DNA of 64,000 bases from Bradyrhizobium mercantei (GCF_001982635.1 NZ_MKFI01000004.1:489609-553608), one strand, 5' to 3'. Positions 1 to 8,087 are shown, counted from the first letter of the stretch. A program made the numbers and translations. The notes: generated from the letters alone by a model not told the origin.

Positions 1-58
1 TGTCGCGAACCGTCTCCTCGATGGCGAAGTGCTCTTCCAGCGCGATCTTTCCCTGCAT
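1..58 (-). CDS. gamma-resorcylate decarboxylase-like amidohydrolase (5' end only)
   Basis: Only the first 19 codons lie in the window; the gene runs off the left edge. The peptide begins MQGKIALEEHFAIEET, which I recognise as the N-terminus of gamma-resorcylate (2,6-dihydroxybenzoate) decarboxylases (GraF/Rdc) of the amidohydrolase-2 family. In that family the early E-x-H motif (here EEH) provides metal ligands. The expected reaction is non-oxidative decarboxylation to resorcinol. It is divergent from a MarR regulator, and an intradiol dioxygenase and a FAD hydroxylase lie nearby, which suits a resorcinol/hydroxyquinol route. Related dihydroxybenzoate decarboxylases share this start, so the exact substrate is inferred. 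Confidence 0.7.
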   Translation of the reverse strand, partial: MQGKIALEEHFAIEETVRD

Positions 59-95
59 GGCGTCGTCCTTTCCGGCTCGCGTCCTCGTTTCCGTG

Positions 96-125
96 TTGAC
101 AGGACAAAACATCCAGTCCAATTAT
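96..125 (+). promoter_or_regulatory. Candidate sigma-70 promoter for the MarR gene
   Basis: A perfect TTGACA (96-101) is followed after 18 bases by AATTAT (120-125). The site lies in the divergent interval between the decarboxylase start and the MarR gene. This is a motif match only; the -10 box is imperfect. Confidence 0.3.
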
Positions 126-139
126 TTGTCAATGAGAAA

Positions 140-168
140 GTTGCAAATGCAAATGATTGAGATGCAAC
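140..168. promoter_or_regulatory. Candidate operator (inverted repeat) upstream of MarR gene
   Basis: GTTGCA (140-145) and its exact complement TGCAAC (163-168) flank a 17-base A/T-rich spacer, just downstream of the putative promoter. A palindrome in a divergent MarR/catabolic-gene interval is the usual place for autoregulation. The arms are only 6 bp, so chance is not excluded. Confidence 0.3.
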
Positions 169-242
169 TGTTGTCGATGCGAAGACCGGCGGCTATTCCG
201 GGCGGGCGTCTCCTGCCTGGAATCAAGCCCGGACCTAAGCCC

Positions 243-818
243 ATGTACCGATTTTCGAATTCGCTGCCCTATCTGCTCGCAAGACTCGGCGTGCGGATGG
301 GCGATCTGTTCGTCCGCGTCATCCGTCACGAGAAGTTGACGCTGCCGATGTACCGCGTGCTCGCCGCGCTCTCGGAGCAGGGACACCCGCTGCGGCTCGG
401 CGAAATCGCCGAACTGACCTCGGCCGACGTCTCGACGCTGTCGCGCATCGTCGCCGAGATGAGCCGCGCCGGCCTGCTGACGCGCGACCGGCCGGAAAAC
501 GACCAGCGCAGCCTTCAGGTCGCGCTGACGCCTGATGGCGCCGAGCTGGCCTCCCGGCTGATGCCGATCGCCCAACACTATGAGGAGGTCGCGACCGGCG
601 CGATGTCGGCGAAGGAGGCTGCCGAGCTGAAGCGGGTGCTGGTCGAGCTCTACAGGAATCTCGATCGGCTCGAGCACGAGGTCGAGGCCGGCCTGATCGA
701 GGTGCCCGCAGCGGCGGCGCCGAAGGAGACGCGCGAGGCCAAGATCGGCGCCAGGACTAACGCAAAGCCCGACACCAAGGGCAATGCCGGCCGCCGGCGC
801 AAGATACCGAGGAAATAG
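243..818 (+). CDS. MarR family transcriptional regulator
   Basis: This is a winged-helix regulator of about 191 residues. The DNA-binding core runs from LRLGEIAELT through the recognition helix (SADVSTLSRIVAEM) to a wing containing DRPENDQRSLQVALT, followed by the dimerisation helices. The tail is Lys/Arg-rich. I chose the ATG before YRFSNSLPYLLARLG because homology normally begins there. Upstream in-frame ATGs at 153 and 177 would add 22-30 residues, and none of the three has a strong ribosome-binding site. The gene is divergent from the resorcylate decarboxylase and 23 bp upstream of a FAD hydroxylase with the same orientation, so it probably controls aromatic degradation. The ligand is unknown. 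Confidence 0.85.
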   Translation: MYRFSNSLPYLLARLGVRMGDLFVRVIRHEKLTLPMYRVLAALSEQGHPLRLGEIAELTSADVSTLSRIVAEMSRAGLLTRDRPENDQRSLQVALTPDGAELASRLMPIAQHYEEVATGAMSAKEAAELKRVLVELYRNLDRLEHEVEAGLIEVPAAAAPKETREAKIGARTNAKPDTKGNAGRRRKIPRK

Positions 819-841
819 AGCCACAAACCCAGGGAGAGGAC

Positions 842-2041
842 ATGCGCAGGGATCCGATCATCATTGCAGGCGGCGGCATCGGCGGACTGGCCACGGCGGT
901 CGCGCTGGCCCGCAAGGGATTTCAGGTCACCGTGCTGGAGCGCGCACCGCGCTACCAGGAGATCGGCGCCGGCATCCAGCTCGGCCCGAACGCCTTCCAT
1001 GCCTTCGACCATCTCGATCTCGGCGATGCCGCCCGCTCGATTGCGGTGTTCATCGATCAGTTGCGGCTGATGGACGCGATCTCGGCCGAGGAGATCACCA
1101 GCATCGATCTGACCAGCTATTTCCGCCGGCGCTTCGGCAATCCCTATGCGGTGGTGCATCGCGGCGATTTGCACGGCATCTTGCTGCGCGCCTGCGAGGC
1201 GCATCCTTCGATCACGCTGCGCAGCGATTGCGACGTCACCGGATACGAGCAGGACGGCGAGGCCGTGATTGCACGGCTGAAGTCAGGCGAGCGCGTCAGG
1301 GGCTGCCTTTTGATCGGCGCCGACGGGCTGCGGTCCCGGATCCGCCAGCAGATGGTCGATGACGGCCCGCCGCGGATCGCCGGCCACACCACCTATCGAT
1401 CGGTCATCCCGACCGAGCAGATGCCGGAGGATCTGCGCTGGAACGCTGCGACCCTATGGGCCGGCGCCAAGTGCCATCTGGTGCACTACCCGCTCTCGGG
1501 CTGGAAGGTCTTCAACCTCGCCATCACCTGTCACAACGCCCCGACGGAAGCCTTTGCCGCCAGGCCGGTGACGCACGAAGAGGTACTGGAGGGCTTTCGC
1601 GATGTTCATCCTCGCGCCAAGGCGATCATTCACCACGGCAAGGACTGGAAGGCGTGGGTGACCTGCGACCGCGATCCCACCGAGCACTGGGTCGACGGGC
1701 GCGTGGTGCTGCTCGGCGACGCCGCCCATCCGATGCTGCAATATTTTGCCCAGGGCGCCTGCATGGCGCTGGAGGACGCGGTCTGGCTCGCCGAACTCCT
1801 GGGCGAGACGCCGGATCGCTTCGCGCATGCGCTGGAAAAATACCGGCAGGTCCGGCTGATGCGCACGGCGCGGGTCCAGCTTCAGGCCCGTGAACTCGGC
1901 ACCCACGTCTATCATCCCGCCGGCGTACACGCGCTGCTGCGCAACCAGCTGATCCGCGAGACCAGCCTCGAGCAATTCTGCGACAAACTCTCCTGGCTGT
2001 ACGACTCGCCGTTCCCCGAACGGCCGCGCGCCGCCGCCTAG
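842..2041 (+). CDS. FAD-dependent aromatic hydroxylase (3-hydroxybenzoate 6-monooxygenase-like)
   Basis: This 399-residue protein is a single-component flavoprotein hydroxylase that uses NAD(P)H and O2 to hydroxylate a phenolic ring. The N-terminal dinucleotide-binding motif is IIIAGGGIGGLATA. A mid-protein DG motif is present (LIGADGLRSR). The C-terminal FAD/ribityl motif VVLLGDAAHPMLQYFAQGA followed by MALEDA, plus the HYPLSG segment, resemble 3-hydroxybenzoate 6-hydroxylase and salicylate hydroxylase. The start has a good GGGAGAGG ribosome-binding site. It lies 23 bp after the MarR gene and probably shares its transcript. Next to a resorcylate decarboxylase it might act on resorcinol or a related diphenol; that substrate is inference. 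Its stop overlaps the convergent lactonase stop by 4 bp. Confidence 0.85.
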   Translation: MRRDPIIIAGGGIGGLATAVALARKGFQVTVLERAPRYQEIGAGIQLGPNAFHAFDHLDLGDAARSIAVFIDQLRLMDAISAEEITSIDLTSYFRRRFGNPYAVVHRGDLHGILLRACEAHPSITLRSDCDVTGYEQDGEAVIARLKSGERVRGCLLIGADGLRSRIRQQMVDDGPPRIAGHTTYRSVIPTEQMPEDLRWNAATLWAGAKCHLVHYPLSGWKVFNLAITCHNAPTEAFAARPVTHEEVLEGFRDVHPRAKAIIHHGKDWKAWVTCDRDPTEHWVDGRVVLLGDAAHPMLQYFAQGACMALEDAVWLAELLGETPDRFAHALEKYRQVRLMRTARVQLQARELGTHVYHPAGVHALLRNQLIRETSLEQFCDKLSWLYDSPFPERPRAAA

Positions 2042-2937
2042 CCGAGCCCGCTGATGTCGGCGACCAGCACCGAGCCGGTCACCGATTCCGTGATGTAGAG
2101 CCGGTCGCGGTTGGCGCCGCCGATCGCGACATTGGTGCAGCTCTGTCCGGCGCAGGACTTGATCCGCGCGATGCATTCGCCGTTGGGTGCGAACACGAAG
2201 ACATGGCCGAGTGAGGCGTGCGCGACGAACAGCCGCCCTGCTCTGTCCATCGTCATGCCGTCGGGCCCGCTCGGGCCGAACAGCGAGCAGAAGCGCCCGA
2301 CCTTGGAGACGCTGCCATCCTTCATGAACGGCGCGCGCCAGACCGCATTGTCGCGCGTCATGGCGACGAACAGCACCGCCTCATGCGGATCAAGCACCAG
2401 GCCGTTCGGGCTGATGCCGGTGTCGATCAGGCAGTCGAGCGCGCCATTCACGCGCAGCCGATAGACCCGGCCGGTCGGATCGTGCAGCCCGGTCTGGCCC
2501 TGGTCGGTGAAATAGATGTCGCCGTTCAAGGCGATGTGCAGATCGTTGCAGCCGCGGAACGATTCCGAATTGCGCGAGCGCAGCAGCGGCGTGACCTCGC
2601 CGGATCGGGCATCGAGTTCCATCAACCCGTGCCGGTAGTCGGCGATCAGGATGCGGCCCATCGCATCGATCTTCAGGCCGTTCGGCCAACCGTCATATTC
2701 GGCGACCTGCGCCCATGATTTGTCCGGCGCGATCCTGAAGATGCGGCCGAACGGAATGTCGACGATGTAGAGATTGCCATCGGCATCGAACGACGGCCCC
2801 TCGATGAAGCAGTCGGTCACCGCGCCCGGCCGGTTGGCATCGGCCCATTCGCTTGCCACCTTGCGGCGAAATTCGGCCGGCACGGCGGTGAAGATCTCGG
2901 TCGGGATCAGTTTCGGCGGCGTTTCCAGGAACATCAT
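2038..2937 (-). CDS. SMP-30/gluconolactonase family protein
   Basis: This 299-residue six-bladed beta-propeller belongs to the SMP-30/gluconolaconase/LRE family, which are metal-dependent lactone hydrolases. The expected metal ligands are visible: the Glu in FIEGPSF, the Asn in GWPNGLKID, the Asn in GCNDLHIA and the Asp in GPDGMTMD. There is no signal peptide, so it should be cytoplasmic. Two adjacent ATGs (2937, 2934) could start it. It is convergent with the aromatic hydroxylase, so it is not in that operon, though it could hydrolyse a lactone from ring cleavage. Substrate cannot be read from the sequence. Confidence 0.8.
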   Translation of the reverse strand: MMFLETPPKLIPTEIFTAVPAEFRRKVASEWADANRPGAVTDCFIEGPSFDADGNLYIVDIPFGRIFRIAPDKSWAQVAEYDGWPNGLKIDAMGRILIADYRHGLMELDARSGEVTPLLRSRNSESFRGCNDLHIALNGDIYFTDQGQTGLHDPTGRVYRLRVNGALDCLIDTGISPNGLVLDPHEAVLFVAMTRDNAVWRAPFMKDGSVSKVGRFCSLFGPSGPDGMTMDRAGRLFVAHASLGHVFVFAPNGECIARIKSCAGQSCTNVAIGGANRDRLYITESVTGSVLVADISGLG

Positions 2938-3012
2938 TATTGGTTCACCCGTTGGCGGAACGGGTGGACCATAGTGGAGAAGGCACGTGTCGTCGAATGC
3001 GCTGAGGACATT

Positions 3013-3098
3013 CCGTCACTGCGAGCGACGCGAAGCAATCCATGTCTCCACTTGTGGAGCGATGGATTGCTTCGCCGCTTCGCTCCTCGCAATGACGG
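3013..3098. repeat. Dispersed palindromic repeat, family A, copy 1
   Basis: This 86-bp imperfect palindrome has outer arms CCGTCACTGCGAG and CTCGCAATGACGG, and inner arms GAAGCAATCCAT and ATGGATTGCTTC around a short variable loop. Near-identical copies occur at 15994-16077 and 61124-61231. It lies between the lactonase and globin genes. Confidence 0.85.
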
Positions 3099-3137
3099 CG
3101 GGACAGTCGTACCGCCGGCCTCCGCCTGGATCGTTCC

Positions 3138-3548
3138 CTACTCGGCCGCCTGCGCGCCGCTATAGGCTTCTGCAATCATATAGCCGGACAGCGTGCCGTA
3201 GGCCGTGGTCCACGCAGCCGCCACGTCGGGCGTCCAGGCCTCGCCGAGGCCCTTCTCCAGCGTCCACAGCAACGCACCGCCCACCACCGGATAGTGCGCG
3301 GGCTTGGCGCCATAGTTGACGTGGCGCTTGGCCAGCGCACTGGCGGCCGGAAGCACCGACGACAGATTGCTCAATCCATTGACGACGACGGCAAGCGTCG
3401 CAATCAGCTTCTTGCGCTGCTCGGCCATGTCGGAGGGGAACATTGCCTTCACCGCCGGCGCGACCTCGAACAGCCGGTCATAGAAGATGACCGCCGCCTG
3501 CTCCGAGATCGGCGCCACCTGGACGAGCTTGACCTGGTCGGGTGTCAT
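3138..3548 (-). CDS. Single-domain bacterial haemoglobin (Vitreoscilla-globin type)
   Basis: This 136-residue globin has no reductase domain. The proximal haem ligand is His76 in the KRHVNYG motif (F8), CD1 Phe is in KAMFPSD, and Tyr23 sits at about B10; the AHYPVVG segment is typical of Vitreoscilla-type globins. The start was set by a GGAGG ribosome-binding site 5 bases upstream; a longer frame exists but lacks this. It lies about 55 bp after the nitrate-transporter ATPase in the same direction, so it is probably co-transcribed. In rhizobia, globins in nitrate-assimilation operons (Bjgb) are linked to nitric oxide detoxification; the same role is inferred here. The Bjgb partners narK, flp and nasC are not adjacent. 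Confidence 0.85.
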   Translation of the reverse strand: MTPDQVKLVQVAPISEQAAVIFYDRLFEVAPAVKAMFPSDMAEQRKKLIATLAVVVNGLSNLSSVLPAASALAKRHVNYGAKPAHYPVVGGALLWTLEKGLGEAWTPDVAAAWTTAYGTLSGYMIAEAYSGAQAAE

Positions 3549-3603
3549 GTGTGCCTCCGTGCACGCTGCTTCCCTCGCCGCGCCGTTGCGTGAGGTGAAG
3601 GAG

Positions 3604-4398
3604 TTACGCCGCCTCGACGAAGCTGTGGCGCTCATAGAGGAATTCGAGCACGCGCTGCCGGCACTTCAGGTAGCCGGGGTTGGTCGCGAGCTCGAGCCGC
3701 TTGCGCGGGCGCGCCAACGGCACCTCGAGCACTTCGCCGATCCGCGCACTCGGGCCGTTGGTCATCATGACGATGCGGTCCGACAGCAGCACGGCCTCGT
3801 CGACGTCGTGGGTGATCATCAGGATGGTGTTGCCGAGCTTCTGGTGAAGCGCCATCACCGAATCCTGCAAATGCGCTCGGGTCAGCGCGTCGAGCGCGCC
3901 GAACGGCTCATCGAGCAGCAGCACCTTGGGCTCCATGGCGAGCGCCCGCGCGATGCCGACGCGTTGCTTCATGCCGCCGGAGATCTCGCTCGGCCGCTTG
4001 TCCCTGGCATGCGCCATCTGCACCAGGCTGAGATTGTGCATCACCCAGGCATCGCGCTCGGCCCTGCTCTTGGTTTTGGCAAACACCTTGTCGACGGCGA
4101 GCTTGACGTTCTCGTAGACGGTGAGCCACGGCAGCAGGCTGTGGTTCTGGAACACGACGGCGCGATCCGGTCCCGGCGAATTGACCTCGCGGTTCTCCAG
4201 CAGCACACCGCCATTGGTGGCGCCGGTGAGGCCGGCGACGATGTTGAGCAAGGTCGACTTGCCGCAACCGGAATGGCCGATGATCGAGACGTATTCGCCC
4301 CTCTCGATCGTCAGATTGATGTCCTTCAGCACCTCTGACGTGGCGTTGCCGCGGGCAAAAATCTTGTCGATGTGATCGAGCTTCAGATAGGCCTGCAT
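3604..4398 (-). CDS. nrtD: Nitrate/nitrite ABC importer, ATP-binding subunit
   Basis: This 264-residue ATPase powers nitrate uptake (often called nrtC in rhizobia, where the extra SBP-like domain of cyanobacterial NrtC is absent). Visible motifs are Walker A (GHSGCGKST), the ABC signature in the variant form SEISGGMKQRVGIARAL, Walker B (KVLLLDEPFGALD) and the H-loop (MITHDVDEA). This places it in the NrtD/SsuB/TauB family. It follows the permease with a 12-bp gap and is followed by the globin. Nitrate rather than sulfonate specificity rests on the binding protein and the globin. Confidence 0.85.
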   Translation of the reverse strand: MQAYLKLDHIDKIFARGNATSEVLKDINLTIERGEYVSIIGHSGCGKSTLLNIVAGLTGATNGGVLLENREVNSPGPDRAVVFQNHSLLPWLTVYENVKLAVDKVFAKTKSRAERDAWVMHNLSLVQMAHARDKRPSEISGGMKQRVGIARALAMEPKVLLLDEPFGALDALTRAHLQDSVMALHQKLGNTILMITHDVDEAVLLSDRIVMMTNGPSARIGEVLEVPLARPRKRLELATNPGYLKCRQRVLEFLYERHSFVEAA

Positions 4399-4410
4399 GA
4401 CTTGTCCCCC

Positions 4411-5313
4411 TCAGTTCGCAGCGGTGCCGCGGGTCACGACCTTGCCGAGGCCCGCAATGAGGCGGTCGAGCACGAAGCCGATGATGCCGACATAGAACAG
4501 CGCCAGGATGATCTCGCTGATGTGCGAGGAATTCCACGCATCCCAGATGAAGAAGCCGATGCCGACGCCGCCGATCAGCATTTCGGCTGCGACGATCGCG
4601 AGCCAGGACAGGCCGATGCCGATGCGCAGGCCGGTGAACATGTAGGGCGCGGCCGCCGGGATCATGATCTTGGTGAAGAACTCCAGCGGATTGAGCTGCA
4701 CCACGGCGGCGACGTTGCGGTAGTCCCGCGGAATGTTGCGGATGCCGACCGCGGTGTTGATGATGATCGGCCACACCGAGGTGATGAAGATGACGAAGAT
4801 CGCCGAGGGCTGGCCGTCGCGAAACGCGGCGAGCGACAGCGGCAGCCACGCCAGCGGCGGAATCGTGCGCAGCACCTGGAACAGCGGATCGAGGCCGCGC
4901 ATGGCCCAGACCGATTGTCCGACCAGCGTGCCGAGCGCGATGCCGGCGATCGCCGCCAGCGAGTAGCCGTAGGCGACGCGCTGCAAGCTCGCGGAGAGAT
5001 GCCAGAACAGGCCCTTGTCGATGCCGCCATTGTCGAAGAACGGATCGAGGATCAGCTCCCTGGTGTCCTTGAACACTTTTGACGGCGGCGGCAGGCTGGA
5101 GCCGGCGCGCCGGCAGATCAGCTCCCACACCACGAGCAAGAGCGCGACCACGATCAGCGGCGGCACCACGCGCGCGGCGGTCTCCTTCGCCATCCTGGCG
5201 TAGCTCTCGGCGCGCGGCGTGCGCTTCGGCGTCATGGTCACGACCGGCGCCGCGGCGGCGGCCGGCGCGATCACCACCGCCGACACTTCGGTCTTCATGG
5301 CAGGCATCGACAT
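4411..5313 (-). CDS. nrtB: Nitrate/nitrite ABC importer, permease
   Basis: This inner-membrane permease of about 300 residues has an N-terminal Ala/Thr-rich cytoplasmic stretch, a first membrane helix (VVPPLIVVALLLVVWELI) and the conserved EAA-type loop (AAVVQLNPLEFFTKIMIPAAAPYMFTG) that docks the ATPase. The start at MSMPAMKTEV is preferred: GGAG lies 11 bases upstream, and an alternative ATG 72 bases earlier would overlap the end of nrtA. It is the middle gene of a binding protein-permease-ATPase operon. Confidence 0.85.
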   Translation of the reverse strand: MSMPAMKTEVSAVVIAPAAAAAPVVTMTPKRTPRAESYARMAKETAARVVPPLIVVALLLVVWELICRRAGSSLPPPSKVFKDTRELILDPFFDNGGIDKGLFWHLSASLQRVAYGYSLAAIAGIALGTLVGQSVWAMRGLDPLFQVLRTIPPLAWLPLSLAAFRDGQPSAIFVIFITSVWPIIINTAVGIRNIPRDYRNVAAVVQLNPLEFFTKIMIPAAAPYMFTGLRIGIGLSWLAIVAAEMLIGGVGIGFFIWDAWNSSHISEIILALFYVGIIGFVLDRLIAGLGKVVTRGTAAN

Positions 5314-5371
5314 TGAATGAAAATCTCCGTGGGCAAAGGAAGAGCCGCACGAGACGCGCGGCTCGCTCAAA

Positions 5372-6682
5372 TCAGACGTCGACACGCTTGATGGACAGCG
5401 ACTTCAGGTAGGCGGCGGGATCGGCGGGATCGAACACCTTGCCGTCGAAGAAGGTCTCCTTGCCGCGCGAGGTCGAGGTTGGAATGTCGGAGACGCCAAG
5501 CTCCTTGGCGGCCTCCTTCCAGAGATCCTCGCGGTTGACCTTGGCGATCAGCGCCTTGGTGTCGAAGCCCGCCTCATACTTGCCCCACCTGATGTCCTCG
5601 GTCAGGAACCAGAGGTCGTGGCTCTGATAGGGATAGGACGCGTTGTCCTTCCAGAACCGCATCTGCTGCGGCGAGTTCTCGACCACGCGGCCGGTGCCGT
5701 AGTCGAACTTGCCCTTCATGCGGTCGGTGATGTCCTCGACCGGGCAGTTGATCCACTGCCGCTTGGCGCAGATCGCCGCGGTCTCCTCGCGGTTCTCCGC
5801 CTTCTCGCACCACTGCTGGGCTTCCATGACAGCCATCAGCAGCGCCTTGGCGGCCTTCGGGTTCTTGTCGACCCAGGCGGCGCGCAGGCCGAACGATTTT
5901 TCCGGATGCTTGTCCCAGAGCTCGGCGGTGGTGATCGCGGTGTAGCCGATCTCCTGATGGATCAGCTGCAAATTCCACGGCTCGCAGACGCAGAAGCAGT
6001 CCATCGTGCCGACCTTCATGTTGGCCACCATCTGTGCCGGCGGCACCACGATGGTCTCGATGTCCTTGTCGGGATCGATGCCGCCGGCGGCGAGCCAGTA
6101 GCGGATCCAGAGATCATGCGTGCCGCCGGGGAAGGTCATCGCGGCCTTCACCGCCTTGCCGCCGGCCTTCTTCTTCTCCAGCGCCGGCTTGAACGGCGCG
6201 GTGTCGACGCCGATCTTGAGATCGGCATATTCCTTGGCGACCGAGATGCACTGACCGTTCAGATTGAGCCGCGCCATGATGTACATCGGCGTCGGCTGAT
6301 TGTTCTGCGTCACCTTGCCGGCCGAGATCAGATACGGCATCGGGGTCAGGATGTGCGCGCCGTCGATGCCGTTGCCCTCGGAGCCGAGCACGAGATTGTC
6401 GCGCGTGGTGCCCCACGAGGCCTGCTTCTGCACCTCGACGTCGGGCATGCCGTATTTGGCGAAGATGCCCTTCTCCTTGGCGACGAACAGCGGCGAGGCA
6501 TCGGTGAGCGCGATGAAGCCGAGCTTGGCGCCCTTCACTTCCGGGCCCGCGCCTTGCGCGAATGCACCAGCGGGAAAGTTGAGCCTGGCCGCGGCGAGCA
6601 GCGCGGCGGCGCCACTGGTTGCCTTCAGGAGCTGGCGGCGGTTGATCGCACGGCCTGGAGGCTTGTCGGTGGGCTTGGTCAT
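5372..6682 (-). CDS. nrtA: Nitrate/nitrite ABC importer, substrate-binding protein
   Basis: This 436-residue periplasmic binding protein of the NrtA/CmpA family has a Tat-type leader (NRRQLLKATSG, hydrophobic Ala-rich stretch, cleavage near AGAFAQGA). The segments GGTHDLWIRYWLAAGGIDP and GTMDCFCVCEPWN are characteristic of nitrate and bicarbonate binders rather than the shorter taurine/sulfonate group. The start has an AAAGGA ribosome-binding site. It is the first gene of the nrtA-nrtB-nrtD-globin unit, whose promoter should lie in the 345-bp interval upstream. Confidence 0.88.
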   Translation of the reverse strand: MTKPTDKPPGRAINRRQLLKATSGAAALLAAARLNFPAGAFAQGAGPEVKGAKLGFIALTDASPLFVAKEKGIFAKYGMPDVEVQKQASWGTTRDNLVLGSEGNGIDGAHILTPMPYLISAGKVTQNNQPTPMYIMARLNLNGQCISVAKEYADLKIGVDTAPFKPALEKKKAGGKAVKAAMTFPGGTHDLWIRYWLAAGGIDPDKDIETIVVPPAQMVANMKVGTMDCFCVCEPWNLQLIHQEIGYTAITTAELWDKHPEKSFGLRAAWVDKNPKAAKALLMAVMEAQQWCEKAENREETAAICAKRQWINCPVEDITDRMKGKFDYGTGRVVENSPQQMRFWKDNASYPYQSHDLWFLTEDIRWGKYEAGFDTKALIAKVNREDLWKEAAKELGVSDIPTSTSRGKETFFDGKVFDPADPAAYLKSLSIKRVDV

Positions 6683-7027
6683 CGGTCGTCCTTTGCGTCG
6701 TTGCGTTGCGGTGTTGCGTCTGTGCGTCGAGCACCGGTCCGTCGGGCGGCGACGCGCGCAGGGCGCAAAAGGGCGTGCACCGGGGAGCCCCGGTGTGGTG
6801 GCGTCAGCAATCCGATGGGGTGGCCTCGAGGGACGGCTTCAATGGCGTCGGCACCAGACTATTCAAGCCCTGTGCCAAGCTACCGCGGTGCAAAAACGGA
6901 TTTTATTGCAATGTTTTGCGCGACTTGTCGCAGCGCACGCGCAATTTCCGCGCGCTGTCAAAACTTGCGATTCGCTCAATCCTTGTGCGGCGCACAAGGA
7001 TTGAGCAATCGGCTTCGACGACGGCGA
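6683..7027. other. Intergenic region upstream of nrtA
   Basis: This 345-bp interval carries no supported gene. It holds the terminator hairpin of the dioxygenase at its right end. On the minus strand, TGGCAC-N5-TTGA (6863-6877 on the map) resembles a sigma-54 promoter, but its -12 element reads GA instead of GC, so it is weak. A nitrogen-controlled promoter would be expected for nrtA. Confidence 0.5.
6974..7006 (-). terminator. Perfect 15-bp stem hairpin after the dioxygenase gene
   Basis: GCTCAATCCTTGTGC (6974-6988) and its exact complement (6992-7006) are separated by GGC. It begins about 21 bases after the dioxygenase stop on the minus strand. No immediate T-run follows, though GTTTT lies further on. 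It may be a terminator or an RNA-stabilising 3' hairpin. Confidence 0.55.
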
Positions 7028-7942
7028 TCAGGCGTCTTCGGTGACCTTGGTGCCGAGCGGCGCCGGCGCCATTCCGCCGCCGGGCTTCACGCGGAATTCG
7101 TAGGTCATCAGGCTCCACGGGCCGTCCGATGGCTGGCCGTCGGGCATGACAGGATCGCTGCGCCGCTCGACCTTGGCGATCAGTTCGTCCTTCACGCCGA
7201 ACACGACATCGGAATCGATATACTTGTCGCCCTCGACGAAGACGTGCGTGATCAGCGGCTCATAGCCCTTGGCGTTGACCAGGAAGTGCACATGCGCCGG
7301 CCGCATCGGGTGACGGTTGGTCTGGGTGATCATCTGCCCGACCGGACCGTCGGTCGGGATCGGATAGCTGCACGGCACGATGGTGCGGAAGAAGAAGCGG
7401 CCATCGGCGTCGGTGATGAAGCGCGCCCGCGACGACGGACCTTCGCTGGCATAGCTCGGCTTCTGCGAGTCATAGAACCCGTCGTCATCGGCGTGCCAGA
7501 TATCGACCGGCACGTTGGCAAGCGGCTTGCCGTCGAGATCGGTGACGCGGCTTTGCACGAACATGCGTTCGCCGGGCAGGCTCGCCGAGACGTCGGTGCC
7601 GTGCGGCGTCACCTTGTGCTCGCCGACATAGAACGGGCCGAGCACCGTGGTTTCGGTGGCGCCGTCGCGATCCCTGTGGTTGACGGCATCGACCAGCATC
7701 GACACGCCGAGCACGTCGGAGAGCAGGATGAATTCCTGGCGGATGTCGGTGCACTTCTGCCCGGTGCGGGTCAGGAAGCCGATCGCGTGGTCCCATTCCT
7801 CGAAGGTGAGATCGGTCCTGCGCACATAATCGTGCAGCGACTTCACCAGTTCCTGCAGCAGGAACTTAGCCCTGGGATCGGGCGTCTGGTCGAAGCTGCG
7901 GATGACGGCGGCGGTGAGCTCGGTTTCGTTGAACTGGGTCAT
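7028..7942 (-). CDS. Intradiol ring-cleavage dioxygenase (hydroxyquinol/catechol 1,2-dioxygenase type)
   Basis: This 304-residue enzyme opens a 1,2-diphenol ring between the hydroxyls using non-haem Fe(III) and O2. It has the N-terminal alpha-helical dimerisation domain (residues 1-100) followed by the catalytic beta-sandwich with LGPFYV. All four iron ligands are visible: Tyr157 (DGFYD), Tyr193 (CSYPIP), and His217 and His219 (RPAHVHF). Length fits hydroxyquinol 1,2-dioxygenases. The start at MTQFNETEL was chosen over a frame 65 codons longer, because homology begins there and AAGGGA lies upstream. With the resorcylate decarboxylase about 7 kb away, hydroxyquinol to maleylacetate is the likely reaction; catechol is possible. 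Confidence 0.85.
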   Translation of the reverse strand: MTQFNETELTAAVIRSFDQTPDPRAKFLLQELVKSLHDYVRRTDLTFEEWDHAIGFLTRTGQKCTDIRQEFILLSDVLGVSMLVDAVNHRDRDGATETTVLGPFYVGEHKVTPHGTDVSASLPGERMFVQSRVTDLDGKPLANVPVDIWHADDDGFYDSQKPSYASEGPSSRARFITDADGRFFFRTIVPCSYPIPTDGPVGQMITQTNRHPMRPAHVHFLVNAKGYEPLITHVFVEGDKYIDSDVVFGVKDELIAKVERRSDPVMPDGQPSDGPWSLMTYEFRVKPGGGMAPAPLGTKVTEDA

Positions 7943-8087
7943 CTCGGCGTTTCCCTTGAGGCCCTTACGGGGCGCGTTTGCGGGCGCGAGCGTACACCAC
8001 CGGCCCTGTGCCGGTAAGCAGCAGCGGATTGGTGAAACGGACACTTTTCGGCTATCAAGGCTGCCTTGCAAGCCGGAGAAACGCCTG

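Noticed and set aside
6863..6877. Sigma-54-like site upstream of nrtA
   Set aside because: TGGCAC-N5-TTGA lacks the GC of the -12 element and lies about 190 bp from the start. It is kept only as a remark in the intergenic entry.
5618..8017. 799-codon open frame antisense to nrtA and the dioxygenase
   Set aside because: It covers two unrelated genes and an intergenic terminator, and shows no conserved motif.
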